Source: Punctularia strigosozonata HHB-11173 SS5 (Eukaryota > Basidiomycota > Agaricomycetes > Corticiales > Punctulariaceae). From it: a stretch of DNA of 64,000 bases. Positions within the stretch are counted from its first letter, which is position 1. The number at the start of each line of letters is the position of its first letter. Of the stretch, positions 49,929-61,821 are shown piece after piece. The notes beneath the pieces are model-generated. The model searched no databases. It had not been told where the DNA came from and saw only the letters and a program-made list of their open reading frames with translations. The stretch is from contig NW_006767442.1 of NCBI RefSeq assembly GCF_000264995.1, positions 242,662 to 306,661 of the forward strand, written 5' to 3'. The position numbers were made by a program, and so were the translations under genes.

Positions 49929-52900
49929 CTACAGTTTCATCAGGCCCTTCATCGCATTCGCGATGGCAAAGCTTGATTTGGCCATCATCTGCCGCGAGTC
50001 CTTCGTGAGCTCCGGCAAGGACTGCACTTCGCTGAGCTTGTTCGCGTGGTCGCTGAGCTCGCGGAGGATATCGTTCCCGGTTGCTGCCGACGCTGGCGGG
50101 AGGTTATCCTTGCAGACCGCAACGATGCTAGCGACAATCGTAATGATCTGCGTCAGGTTTTCATTGAGGGTCGGCGGGGGCGTCGGACTTCGGACACCAG
50201 ACAACACGCTCTGGATGGCGTATACGATGGATTCGGTCTGTGCCTCCAAATACGGCTGATAGAATATGGTCAGTCATGCTGCCCGTATCATAAGCCGGAG
50301 TACACCAACCTTGAGCTCAAGCCAAGCATCTTCCGTACCGTCTCCGTCCGCTGGCCCGGAATCATCGCTTGTCGCTCCATGTCCTGCGGATGGCACCTGA
50401 TCAAATATGGGTGGAGGGGAGCTCGCGTTCGAGCTTGAGCGCTCAGACGGCTCGCGCGGAGGCCGCCTGTCCTCTGCTGATCTGGTGGCGGCGAACATGC
50501 GCGAAGGGGACATAAGTGCGTCGATCGATGGCACGGGCGACGAGTAATCGCCTCTGCGCGAGCTTGATGCGCTCGGTGTCCGCTCACGGGTGGCTCGCTC
50601 CTCAATCGACCGCAACGAGGGCAAGAACCCGTTACTCGCGGAAGTCGGGCTCGTCACCGGTAGTGGCGCGAACTGTTCCTGCTCGGCCTTGGTCGCTTTG
50701 CGTATGCACAGGGTCTTTCCGATCTCCGTGACGGTCGCCGACACGTGGCTCGCTGCCGCGTCGAGCAGGCTAACGGGTGACATACCCGCACTTTGTGCGT
50801 GTGTCTTGCTCGCCGCGACGAGATTACCGAGAGTCGCCTCGCACCGCTCCTGTAGACCCCGTAAGGCTTCAACGTCGACGTCGCGAGAAGTGCGCCGCTC
50901 GAAAGCCCGCGTGTCGTCTAGAATCGCGCTGACGGCGTTCACGACAGCCTTCATCGGTGTCAGCACACGCGTCGGCGAGTTAGAGCGGCCGGCAGTAAGG
51001 AGCGCGTCGATGGCGGTGAGGAAGGCGGTAACATGGATGTCGAGAATGCCACCGTCACGCGAAACCGGGAGTTGATCCTCTGCCTGTCTCGGTGCCTGCA
51101 AAAACAGCTGGGACGTCGCTGCACAGCAGGATTAACTACAAGCTCCCGAACTGTCTGAATACGGTGTGCTCGCCTTTGACACTGCGCAGCTCCGTCTTCG
51201 CAAGCTCGTACTTGCGCTTGTACTCCTTCATCTGTGCGTCCAGATCGCGTATGACTGCCAGGTCCGCGTCCTTGGCGTTCATCAGCTCATCATTCCGTCG
51301 ACTCAAGTCAGACAGCTCCACGAGCAGGCCCTCCATATCTGTCTGCAGCTGCGCCACAAGCTGATGATCCGCCCCGCCGACGCCGCTGCCCCGTTCCTGC
51401 TCGAGGACCTCACAGCGCTCGCGCAGAATCCGGATCTCGTCGTCATCTTCTTGCGCGCGCCGTGCAGCAACGTCGGCGTCCCGGGCCCGGTCCTCGCGCA
51501 GCTCGTCGAGTTCACGGCGGAGCGACCTCATCGTCGCGCTCTGTTCGTCCGTCCGCTACGCACAGATCGTCAGCACTTCAGGTCTCCAGGAAGGCGCCCA
51601 AAACGTACCTGACGCATGTTCTCAAGCTCATCCTCGAGCTGTCTCACCCGCGCCTCCGCGTCCGCTGCCCTGCTTTCCAGCTCCTGCACATCCCCCACCT
51701 CTCGCTCCAGACTCTTAATCTTCCCCTGCAGCTCCTTGATCTGTGCCTCGTAGTCCCTCCTCATCCGCTCCTCCACCTCCCTGCTCGCTCCTGCTCCGCC
51801 TCCCCTCCCCGGAACCGGCTCATCGTCCTCTCCAACCTCTCGCAACCTCGCACTCAACCCGCTCAGCCCACCAAACCCACCCCCGCCGAGGCCCAGCTGT
51901 GGCGTGCGCGGGCTCAGCCCGCCCTCGCTGCCCGTCTCCGGCTCAGGCTCCTTGTCAAACGGATCCCGCCCGTTTCGCGAGCGCGCCGTGCGCGGGCTCT
52001 CGTCCGGCTCGTACTCATCTCCCCCATCGCGACCGTACGGCACCTCGATCTCTTCCTCCGCTATCGTGCTCTTGCTGGGTATCACCATTCCGCTCATCGC
52101 CGTCTGCTCCCCGCTCGCCACGCTGCCCTCCCTGTCTCTGTCTCGTTCCCTTTCCCGCTCGCGCAAGGTCGACATCGACCGCGACGTGTCTGCGCTTGGT
52201 TTGCGCCGGCTGGCCGTGGAGTCCTCGCTTGGCCGGCGGCGTTCGTTGGGGTCGCGGAATGAGTTCGCGGGGCCGCGCCGGGCGGGGGCCGGCTGTGAGT
52301 AGGAATCGTCATCCACGCCTCCGTACGGGTCCTCAGAACGCGCGTTTGACCGGCGGTCTTCGGACGGGCGACGGCGGTCCTGGCTCGACCGTCCGCCGTA
52401 GGAGTAGCCCTCTTGACTCGACCGCCCGCCGTACCTAGGTGCGGAATGAGTTGGTGGTGCGCTTTGGGCAATAGCGAACGACCTTACATGTCTTCGCTCG
52501 GCCGTCGAGGGCCCTTCGGCACTGGAGGCGGCGGCGAGCTGGGCAATTCAGGTGACACTGGTTCGTCGTATTCTGAGGCTGGCGAAGGAGGTTCTGGCTA
52601 CGCAAGGAGGAAAGGGAGTTATCCCGACGTGTTCCAACTGACTGAATGGTGACTTACTGCGTTGAGGAACTCAGGGTAGCGCCTTGAGAGTTCGTAGTAC
52701 ACATCCGAACTGAGATCTTGGAAGCGGCTGGTCGGGAGAGTCGCAAGCTTCTGGCGGGCTTGGTTGCGTTTGGGGTGGAACTCGTCGCGAACGGGGAGGA
52801 ACGGTACTGGTTGAGGATGCGACAGTGAACCTCGTGAGGGCAGGTGGCACGACAAGGCGGGTGTGAGCGTACCTTCACTGCCCTTATCGTTCGCTTTCCG

Positions 52901-53460
52901 TCGCAGCAGTTCGTCGTACACATCCGTGGAGAGTTCTTGAAACTATGGTTCACGAAGTCAACAGTGCGCTTCGTATGTCACGGCAGAGAGAAGGTCGACA
53001 GTACCTGTTGTCGAGTCAATCTCGTAAGCTTCTGGCGCGCTGCTGAACGAGAATTGGCAGGTTCTGGAGATGATCAAGAAAGATGAGCGAAGGGAGCAAG
53101 ATTGGCTCGGTGGAAGCGACGTACCGCGTGCGAGGTATTCCCTTAGGTATACACGGAGTTCCTCGAAGTGTGTGCGTGCGATGTTGCGGCTGTCGGAGCT
53201 GGGAAGGGGAGGTGGTGCGTCTCGCATCGAACCTATGATGGTACACATCAGTCATCGAGGTCAACGCTTTCAACGCGAATGCTCGAGGAGAATTGGCTGC
53301 ACACGATCCTGGCTCGACGTCAAACGAGTAACACACCTGTGTTTCTGTAGTTGGAGATACCGCTAAACGCGGTATATGTCGGACTGGGTGCGCGCGATGG
53401 TCCGCTGTCGGACCTGTCACCCCTCGGGCCTCCTCCAGGCAGTCGTTTCACAGCGGACAT
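49929..53460 (-). CDS. SPA2: Polarity scaffold protein SPA2 (SHD-repeat protein)
   Basis: Component of the polarisome/hyphal tip machinery that links MAP kinases and formins to growth sites. Start preferred at 53458-53460 (MSAVKRLPGG), although the frame is open to an ATG at 53577. Early exons carry APSPTYTAFSGISNYR and NIARTHFEELRVYLREYL. Then come two Spa2 homology (GIT-type) repeats: ARQKLTRLTTQQFQELSTDV plus YDELLRR, and ARQKLATLPTSRFQDLSSDV plus YYELSRRY. A long Arg/Ser/Asp-rich disordered stretch follows, then a coiled-coil (YEAQIKELQGKIKSLEREV, LESRAADAEARVRQLEDEL). The C-terminal helical domain contains DILDIHVTAFLTAIDAL-like sequence and ends SSFAIANAMKGLMKL, with the stop at 49929-49931. 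Family assignment rests on the repeats and on the coiled-coil/C-terminal layout. Confidence 0.85.
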
Positions 53461-55466
53461 GATTGTGTGTCGAGATGGGCGGCTAGGCCGAACTTGAAGA
53501 GAACGTGTTGGCGAGCGGGTCAGATGCGATGAGTATCGATATTGGGCCGAACGAGACGTTCGGCGACTGCGATCCATGTGTGGATCAGTACTCCCGTTCG
53601 GATGGTCGGGGGTCGCGATGAAACTTCACCTAACAGAAGTCCAAGCGTGATTTATTGATATCCAAGAGTGGCTGCGAGCTCTGAGAGTGGTATCGGGCGC
53701 GTCCAGCGGCCGGTGTCGTCGCCAGGGTTCGAGTGCGCGGTAGGAGATGGTAGTCACTGGTCGATGCCTAATTCTGGGTCCACGAAGCGGTGCCGCAGTC
53801 GTGATTATCCCGGTGTTACCGATGGGCTCTGTTAAATTAAGGCAAGTAGAGAAGGGACAGCAAGCCGATGTATCCGTTGTCGCCGACGCGGACGTCGAGC
53901 TTGAAGATGAGCAAGCCCAAGCAGAATACCGGGCACGGTCGCTGTTGCAACTTGCGCGGCGGAACGGACGCACGATCCACACGTGGGCTGCCATATCAGG
54001 AAATGCCCTTCATAGCCCCTCTGTCTCGCTTTGTTATTGTCCGCGACTCAGTGTCGACTTCGAGTTGGTGAGACAGCAAATGTGCCATGGTCTCAGACTC
54101 TATCCAAGATCGGCGCAAAGAGGAGTTTCCGACTGGTCATTTAAATTGCAATTGCCCGCTCGGGAAGCAGCAGCTGCGTTCTTGAACGCGGGTCGATCGA
54201 CAGAAGAACCAGACAAAAAATCGCCACGGTTATCCTTTTCTCTCATGACGAACGTTCTCGTAGTGACAAAATAGATGAAAGGGACTAGCTACGGCTGCTT
54301 AATGCACTGCTCTCCTGGTTCTCTTCTAAACCTTGGACTGTTGTTATTGAGCACTCAATGATGCATGATGACGAGACATGCATCGCCGTGCGCCTGCAGT
54401 TGGACACCCTTCCTGCTGCGCAGAGAGCGACTTCTGGGTCTGTCGACGGGAATTACGCATGCTTCATTGCATATGCATATACCCAACGCAAAGGGTGAAC
54501 CCGCGTCATCTGGCGCGAACGGGTCAGTTGTAGCCACGCCCTGCATACAGACTCGGGCGGGCCGAAGGCGACGTACCGTCGCCATGGGTCGCACCAGCGT
54601 CCAGCCAAAGCATCCTTGGAATTTACATATCTTGTCATGCTACCAATATGCACATGCAGACGCGCCGCTATCGGATGACGTTCCGGCGACATCGAGCTTC
54701 GTACCGCTCCTGTTACCCCTACCCACCTGACGCGCCGCTGCCAACTAGAGTGCAAGCAACCTTACGTGCCGAGTCTTCTTCCGCTCCACGCAGGCGATGA
54801 GAAGGATGGATGATATCTGCAACAGGGCGTGTCTTTCACATCGTCCAGTGTAGTTTGTCCTTCCCACGGTCATCGGCCATCCCCGCTCGGGACGCCGGGT
54901 TCTACTCCTCCTAGCAACACCATCGGTACGCTTGACATGTATTGCTTCGCTAGACGCACATTGTCATGAGTTGCTTCGCTGGTCCTCGACAGATCCTCAA
55001 TAGACACACATTGTCATGAATTGTTGCGAGGCGCAGACGACCTCAAGCCCAGAATCAGGCATGGCGCTGAGAACGCCATGCCCCATATACCGCGCGCCTG
55101 AGAACGGCCGCACTGCTGCCTCGCGTCGGCAGTCCCGTGTACGCCCCCAGCCGGGCGTGTTCCTCCCACCGAGTCGCTCACGTCCGGAGCAAGACGCGCG
55201 CAAAGGGTCGAATGTCTGGCGATCATCGGCCGGACTCTGTCTCGCGTTGCTCATCTCGACGGACTCGCCGAAGTCGACGCTCGTGCTATCGTCAACCTGA
55301 TCTCCGTCCGTCTCTGTCTCAAGGCGGTCGTTCATCGACCAGGACAAGCGACGCTCGCCATCTTGGACGACGTACCAGTGGTGTCAGGCCCGCTCTTATG
55401 CGAGGCATATTCAACCCAGGCATCCACCGCCCCACACCAGGCCTCCTGCCATCGTCCACCCAAGAC
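53461..55466. other. 2-kb region between SPA2 and the second MFS gene
   Basis: It contains one questionable open frame (53822-54274, listed separately) and otherwise only short frames. A possible minus-strand polyadenylation signal (AATAAA) lies near 53648-53655. The right end is open in frame with the transporter back to about 55137, but the sequence there is Arg/Ser-rich and looks like leader. No repeats were noticed. Confidence 0.35.
53822..54274 (+). CDS. Hypothetical protein, doubtful
   Basis: A single open frame of 150 codons from the ATG at 53822. It begins MGSVKLRQVEKGQQADVSVV, then an acidic stretch VELEDEQAQAEYRARSLLQL, RRNGRTIHTW and a less ordered end. The central part looks helical and protein-like; the last third does not. 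No family is recognised. The frame could be an exon of a longer gene or chance. Confidence 0.22.
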   Translation: MGSVKLRQVEKGQQADVSVVADADVELEDEQAQAEYRARSLLQLARRNGRTIHTWAAISGNALHSPSVSLCYCPRLSVDFELVRQQMCHGLRLYPRSAQRGVSDWSFKLQLPAREAAAAFLNAGRSTEEPDKKSPRLSFSLMTNVLVVTK

Positions 55467-57317
55467 ATGTCCTCGATGCCGCCCCCGGTGCCTCCCGGTC
55501 CTCTAGGGTCCTCGACCTCGATCACCCTTACCTCCCCCCTCCCGCTCACTGCCCTCCTCTGCGTCGCCCACTTCCTCGACACCTTCTCCACCGCCGCCTT
55601 CTTCTCTGCGGTGCCTTCCATCGCTTACTCCCTTCTCATCCGCGAGCCGACGACGACATGGCTCGTCTCCGCCTCCCAGCTCTCCTTCGGTGCCCTCCTC
55701 CTCCTCTCCGCACGCCTTTGTGCCTCATACAGCCCGAAACACCTCTTCGTCTTCTCCCTCTTCGCCCACGGCGGGATCGCCGTTGCCAATGGCCTCCTCC
55801 GCGAGCCGCACCTTCTCCCCGTGTTCCTCGCCTTGCGAGGTCTCGCCGGTCTCACTGCGGGCTTGTCGGTGCCCGCCGCGCTCCAGCTAGCGACCTACCT
55901 CTCCCCGGCTCCCGCCTTCCACCGTCGTGCGTTGCGCGCATATACCGTCTCCGCCGCGCTTGGGAACGTTGCCGGCCTCGTCTTGGGTGCAGTCTTCGCC
56001 CAATACGCGCACTGGTCGTGGCTCTTCTTCTTTCAGGCCATCCTCGCCCTCCCCGCAGCGACTATTGGCTACGCGCTCCTCCCCCGCCGACGCTTCACCT
56101 CCGATGAGCCTGAACCGTCATCAACTACGATCCTGGAGAAATCGTCGATCCCAGCCGACGCCGAGACGCCACCCGCACTCGACTTCTTCGGCGTCTTCCT
56201 CCTCCTTGCCGCGCTCGTCCTATTCCTCCTCGGCGTCACGACCGGGGCACCTTCGCTTCACGCTCGCGCCTGGACGGGGCCTGCGGTTCTTGCCCCGCTC
56301 CTCGTCGCCCTCCTCCTCTTCTCCTCCCTCCTCTTCTGGGAGCGACGACTACCCGCTGCGCAGACGCTCCTCCCACCACCTCTGGTACGCAACCGCGCGT
56401 TCGTTGTGCTATGTATCGTGGGCGGTCTGCCACTCTTTTGGACCACGACCGTGTTGTTCGCGTTCAGCACGATATGGCAAGATCTATACTGGAGTCCTAT
56501 GAGCTGCGCCTTGCACTTGTAGGCTTCGCTCCTTGGTTATGTATCTGCTCGTACTGATGGTCGCTCGTAGACTACCCCTCGCCCTCGTGCAATCGATAAC
56601 GCTCGTCATCCCGCCACAATATATCACCTCCCTCCGGCTGCCGTATACCCGTCTGCGACTGACCACGAAAAGGTTCCTTCTGCTAGGGCAACTGCTCCTC
56701 GTCGCCGGCTCTGCGCTCGTCCCATTCGCGGACAAACCGGAGTACTATTGGCCGTTTGCCTTCCCGGGCTTCGTCCTCGGAGCGCTCGGCAGCGCGAGCG
56801 TCATGACCAACGCTAGGTACATCCTCCCGTTTCTCTTAGTCTATAGTTAAACCATCAGACCGACGATGATCTCTCTCCTAGTGCGGCTGTCCTACGAATA
56901 GCACCGACCAGCCACACGGGCACCGCCGCGGCGCTTTTCGCGTCCGCGCTCCACCTCGGCGCCGCTCTTGGCCTCGCGCTCGCGACGTCCCTTCAGTCGC
57001 ACGTCGACCGGGGCGACCCGGGCAAGTGGAGTTTCCGCGGACGTAAAGCGGCGTTCTGGCTGCTGCTCGGCGTGGCGGTATGCATCGTCATGCTGACGGC
57101 CGTGGGGTTGAAGGAGTCAGACGTACCGGCGGAGACTACAGAAACGGCGACCACAGAAAGGGAAGGGGACGAGGATGAGAAGAAGGAGGGGTTGGGACTG
57201 GGCGCGGGAGGGGTGGGTGACTCCGACGTGTCAGTGATGCAGAAGGAGAAGGAGACGGCGAGGAGAGCGGATGCACCGACGGTTGAGCAGATCGTCGCGA
57301 CGCTCATCTCGGAATAA
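55467..57317 (+). CDS. MFS transporter, 14-helix (DHA2-like)
   Basis: Integral membrane exporter-type protein. The ATG at 55467 (MSSMPPPVPPG) is chosen because the first helix (ALLCVAHFLDTFSTAAFFSA) starts about 25 residues later; an ATG at 55398 in the same frame would add 23 residues. Helices continue with WLVSASQLSFGALLLLSARL, ALRGLAGLTAGLSVPAALQL, ALGNVAGLVLGAVFAQYAHW and LFFFQAILALPAATIGYALL. The second half has DFFGVFLLLAALVLFLLGVT, AFVVLCIVGGLPLFWTTTVL and, after an intron near 56515-56570, LPLALVQSITLVIPPQYI. Another intron lies near 56815-56881. The last helices (ALFASALHLGAALGLALATS, AAFWLLLGVAVCIVMLTAVG) are followed by an acidic Glu-rich tail ending ATLISE. Motif A between helices 2 and 3 is poorly kept, so substrate and activity are open. 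Confidence 0.75.
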
Positions 57318-59402
57318 GGGACAACGCGCCCTTCATACGCGTTCGTGCAACGTCCATCTACATTCACGCATTCATGGCCGCGGACCGTTTCATGCTCTCC
57401 GACTGCCGGCCTTGCGCTGCTCAGTCTACAGTGTATCATTATTTGTTGCAGGCATTGCTATCGCACGAGTAGTTATAGAGCAATTGTATCTCTTGTTCAC
57501 ATGTTGTACGCGGCATGGGTCTACCACGCATTTGCGTACGATAACCAGTTTTATGCCCGTTCAATGGGAGATAAAGCGCCAGCATTCAGGAATGATGCAC
57601 AACGGTTCTCAGCGTGCCGTTGGTCTCCTTCGCTATAGACGGAAGTGGTCATGATCTCCGCTGCGGTCGTGTGGTTGCGCATTTGCGGAATTCACGTCAG
57701 ATTGCACACGCTTCTCCGGTAGCAGCGTACCATCGCGTGTCGGATGACCTCCGCAAGGGGCTACCGCCAGATGAGAGACTTCGGGATTGGGTCGGATTGC
57801 GCTCGTCGTATGCCCAGAGTAGAAGTCGACAACCGCGAGTGTCTGGAAAATAGTGGACCGGACTGCTCGCTGATTTTATCCCCGGAGTGCAGTCCGAAAA
57901 CGCCTAGCAGTTTGCGAATCGTGGAGTTAACAAACATGCGGAGAAAGTAGGCGCTGCATTGATCGGGCGCTCCTATTCTGGGCAAGGCATAAGCATGATA
58001 CGCCCCAAATGTAACAAGCCCTAAGCCCAGCAACGATATCAGGAAATCGGAGGTTCGCAATCTTCATATGCAGCCATGACGGGGGTGAGCGCAACATCGC
58101 CTAAGCCGAATCGCGGCGTAGCAGTCAGCCCAACAACGGAATAGCAATGTAAAGGACCGAAAGAGAGCGGTACAGGTAATTCAGCCGGCTTCTCAAGCCT
58201 TGAATAGAGTCTGTGTCAATGCGGATCCTATCGTCTTCATGGCTCAACCAAGGGCTGAGAGACGGTCAGGTACGAATGATGAACAGGCTCTGATGGCTCA
58301 GCTCCGTATGCGCCTCTTGATCCTCGAGGACGATCGCGAGTGAACGTTAACAGCTTCAGCGACGGTCTTCTGCCTTGGGCGGTGATCGTTGTTGTTTCGC
58401 CCAGTGCGCTTGCCGCGCCTTCAATCGGCTTTCTTTAGACGACTCCCATATGGATGCGCGAACTATGATGCAAGATGATTGGTGACTGAATGGTTGCCAT
58501 TCTGACCCCAATGCCATCTCAACGCACCGCCCAGCAATGACAGGCGTCCCCATATGGCGTAGGAGAAGAGTTCGAAGGCGGGAGATGCATCCGGAGTTGC
58601 TGCTGGATTGGTCCAGCAGTGGCGCGGGAGATTCCAGGCCCAGATTGGCGGATTCTGTCAATTTACTTCCGCCCTTTCACCACGTCATATGCAATGCAAA
58701 CTCAAGATGCGGCATGAACGTGGCACTTCGTACTGACAGTAGTCCGGCGAGAATAATCCTCGATCACAATGCAGACCACTTGCAATCCGTTGAAGCAAGC
58801 GGTGTTGAGTTGCCCTTTGTGAATCCTCAGGGAAATGTATCGTTCACACCGCACGCTATTCGCACCGCCAGCGATGTGAAATAAGTTTCGAGTGCGTCAT
58901 CTCCCCTTGGAAGTTGGTCTTGTCGACGAAACAGGTATGGGATAGGTCGAGGTTCCAACGGCCAAAGCCAGCTAGCCATCCTCCGCTGCCGGTGGTATGC
59001 CTCTATGCGCAGAGCAGCGCACCTTCGGTACTTTCTGAGTGGTATATCATATTTCGACCCTGGGGCTAACAATCACTTGGTCGAATCGGACTCGAAACTA
59101 GGCGCATCTCCAGGTACAGAGCGCTAAACCACACCGTCATAGAGCACCCAAACATGGCCATCCTGTCAATGGACAGCATAAGGCACGACTCCGACTGCCA
59201 AGGTTGGACCGACTTTTCCCTCATGAAACGCGGAATTGCTTGAGAAGTCTCAGTTGCGCCCACACGCGGAGTATTTCTATCCCGGTCCAAATGCATTATT
59301 GGCCGGATTGTACTTCTACTTCGCTGATCGCTATCGGCTACTCCGCGATACTCTTTCCCCCTCCTTCAACTCAACCTTGTCACACCATAGAGAACTTCGT
59401 CA
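57318..59402. other. 2.1-kb gene-poor region
   Basis: Frames up to 127 codons exist but none shows a known motif. A minus-strand stretch at about 57990-58060 (FLISLLGLGLVTFGAYHAYA) reads as a possible membrane helix without a gene around it. I found no third copy of the DUF6533-type gene here by looking for its YDYL and NRYLPF blocks. Confidence 0.35.
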
Positions 59403-61047
59403 ATGACGTCGCAAGCTGAGGACTTTGTTTACTCAGGGGTGAGCCCAGCATATTACCCATGCTTATGAATGCGACATTGATTTCGAGACGTATCATAGAC
59501 GGCGGTTGCATATGTGGTAACAGCGAGTGCGACTCTCCTGGTGGGACTAGTTTTTTCCTAACGTAATGGCCATGTTGATTGAGTCCTCGCGCAGGTGTAC
59601 GACTATCTCTGCACACTCGACGACGAGGCAGGCCACAGTTGTTGAGGAGTGATTTCGCTACACCCTGCTCACGGCTCAGTAGATCAAGCACATTTGGCGG
59701 ACCGATCACCCCCGGCCGTTAGCCTCCAGCCTGTTCATCCTCAATCGTTACCTCCCTTTTATAGACACGTTCGCAACCCTTAATAGTACGTGCCCCCATT
59801 CCAGAGGCATACCAATGTGATACCTTACGACCGATCATTGCAATAGGGCTCACTACCAACATGACACCGGGGGCATGTTGCCTGACTATGCTTATAGCGG
59901 AACAATCGCTAACGTGGTCAATCAGGAATGCAAGAGGAGGGCGGGTATCATTATATGTTTGTCATTTGATATTTTCCTCGATGCTGCAGCTCACGATCAG
60001 CGTAGGGTTCACTGTAACTGGTTCATGGTTGGCAGAAGGTATGGTAACCGCTTCATTGGCATCCACTGGTCGTAACTCATGATCCCCTTTTAGTAATTCT
60101 CATGATGCGCACATACGCCATATGGGGGCGGAAAAAGATGATATGGGTTTTCTTCTTGTTTCCGATCGTCGTATGTTCGACGATATGAATTCCTGGGCTG
60201 GCATTATCTGATTTATTCTCAGGCGATCATATCTTCGGCTGCTATCACCGCTCTTGAAGTGCGCTCTTTGCAATGTACGGATCATAGGCCACCGCCGTTT
60301 TCAAACCAATGAACGACTTCATCCCACTCTAGACGTACCCCTGCCTTGGCCGAACTACGTGGGGTGTTACCTTGGATCTGCCAGCAATATCATTTTTGTC
60401 GATTATGCGCTTCTGATGATCTCGGAGACAGGCTCGTATTTATGAGATACTTGGCTTGCTCTTGCATGCAGACTGACAGCATTCCATTGAGCAGTCATTC
60501 TCACCTTAACCCTCGTCAAGGCCATTCCGGCATGTATGTGCTTACGATTGCTGTCCTGTTCTATCATAACATCATGGCTCAGTTCGACGCGCGCGGTCTC
60601 CACTGATTACGAACCTGTATCGCGACGGTGAGGTTACGAACCGCTCTCCCTCCCACCACTCTAATGATATGCGTAGGCATATTGTTCTATGTCTATCTCC
60701 TTTGTATGAGCAGCGCCAACGTGATTGTACCATTGGTGACCACGGTAAGCTTGCCTCAACATTGAACGCGTCGAAACGTTACTGAACAAGATGATCGTCA
60801 GGCTGATTACACGAATATCCTATCCACGTATGTGACAACGTTGGTGTCAGGCATTTCACTACCTGACAGGGATTTCGCTGCTAGGCCTCAACGTACGTTA
60901 CATTCTATACTGTGTACAAGAGTCCTTCTTGTTCGAGTCAACCGAGGAAGTCGCAATGCTGCGTCGACTACAACCGACGCTGAAGACGTATTCTCGTCAG
61001 TTTTCCCTCAGCATGCAATGACTATCGAGCTGGGTCCAATGGAGTAA
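59403..61047 (+). CDS. DUF6533-type seven-helix membrane protein, copy 1
   Basis: Member of a family expanded in Agaricomycetes, receptor-like in topology but of unknown ligand. The first four exons are 59403-59438, 59499-59540, 59595-59627 and 59683-59785 (36, 42, 33 and 103 nt). They encode MTSQAEDFVYSG, TAVAYVVTASATLL, VYDYLCTLDDE and IKHIWRTDHPRP followed by LFILNRYLPFIDTFATLN. Later blocks are RLTTNMTPGACCL, LVILMMRTYAIWGRKK, GSASNIIFVDYALLMISETG, ITNLYRDG, ILFYVYLLCMSSANVIVPLV and QRTLHSILCTRVLLVRVN. The end is MTIELGPME, stop at 61045-61047. The third intron (59628-59682) begins with GC, not GT. Whether the copy is active depends on that splice. Later exon edges are approximate. Confidence 0.72.
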
Positions 61048-61821
61048 TCACCTGTCTCGAGCCAGTGTCTATATTATGGATATATCAATCGTTCCTTTTA
61101 ACGAAACTTATGTAGTTGTAATCGCGTTCCTTGCTCGCGTCAGTTGCACATAAGTACTACTCTTAAGATGAACATGGTCCTCGGCTATTCCCGTGCAACA
61201 CTTGCTCGGCTTTGTCCGCGCGCGGGAGCCTTCCCATGTGCATAACTCGTTCGCGCAAGCTGTCGTCCGAGGATGCTCTCCCCCGCAACTCTGATGGGAG
61301 CTGTCAAGAGTCCCTTCTGCAGTGATCTTTCATGTGCATAGCAAGGTGAGAAATCGTACCGAACTGATGCACTCCACATGCCGGATCTATTACATCCGCC
61401 TCTTTAAGCCTAGATACCCCGGCGGCATCCTACCAATGACTCAAAGAAGGACCAGTACGACCCCCATCCTGGAGCATCCTCGAAAGGCACCGATCACACG
61501 TCAAGGAAATGACAATCGCAGTACTGTAGGGCCTCGGCGTCCTGATATACTTTGGAGGGTTTTCCATCTGTTGCTACGCATGTCTTCCGGACCGGAGCTC
61601 TGCAACGCGGGCGGCGTGTCTGGCCTCTTATTGGCATGATAAGTCATTATTATATAAGAGATGGATCGCGCGCATGGTCTAACATAACGACTGCGGTTCT
61701 CCTCACCCATGCACCTGCCCCTCCTCTGCATAAGACAGGAGGGCTTTGAATATCTGTCTCGAGGATAAGATCTGTCTTGCAGCCACTTGGTTGTGGCGGG
61801 TGTGGCTTGTCCTGGCAAGAA
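61048..61821. promoter_or_regulatory. Spacer between DUF6533 copies, TATA-like element at 61651-61658
   Basis: 774 bases. TATATAAG at 61651-61658 lies about 164 bases before the ATG of copy 2. No similarity to the gene bodies was noticed. Confidence 0.4.

Noticed and set aside
51462-52262. 266-codon plus-strand frame opposite SPA2.
   Set aside because: Low-complexity Arg/Leu/Pro sequence antisense to the coiled-coil and disordered region of SPA2; no motif.
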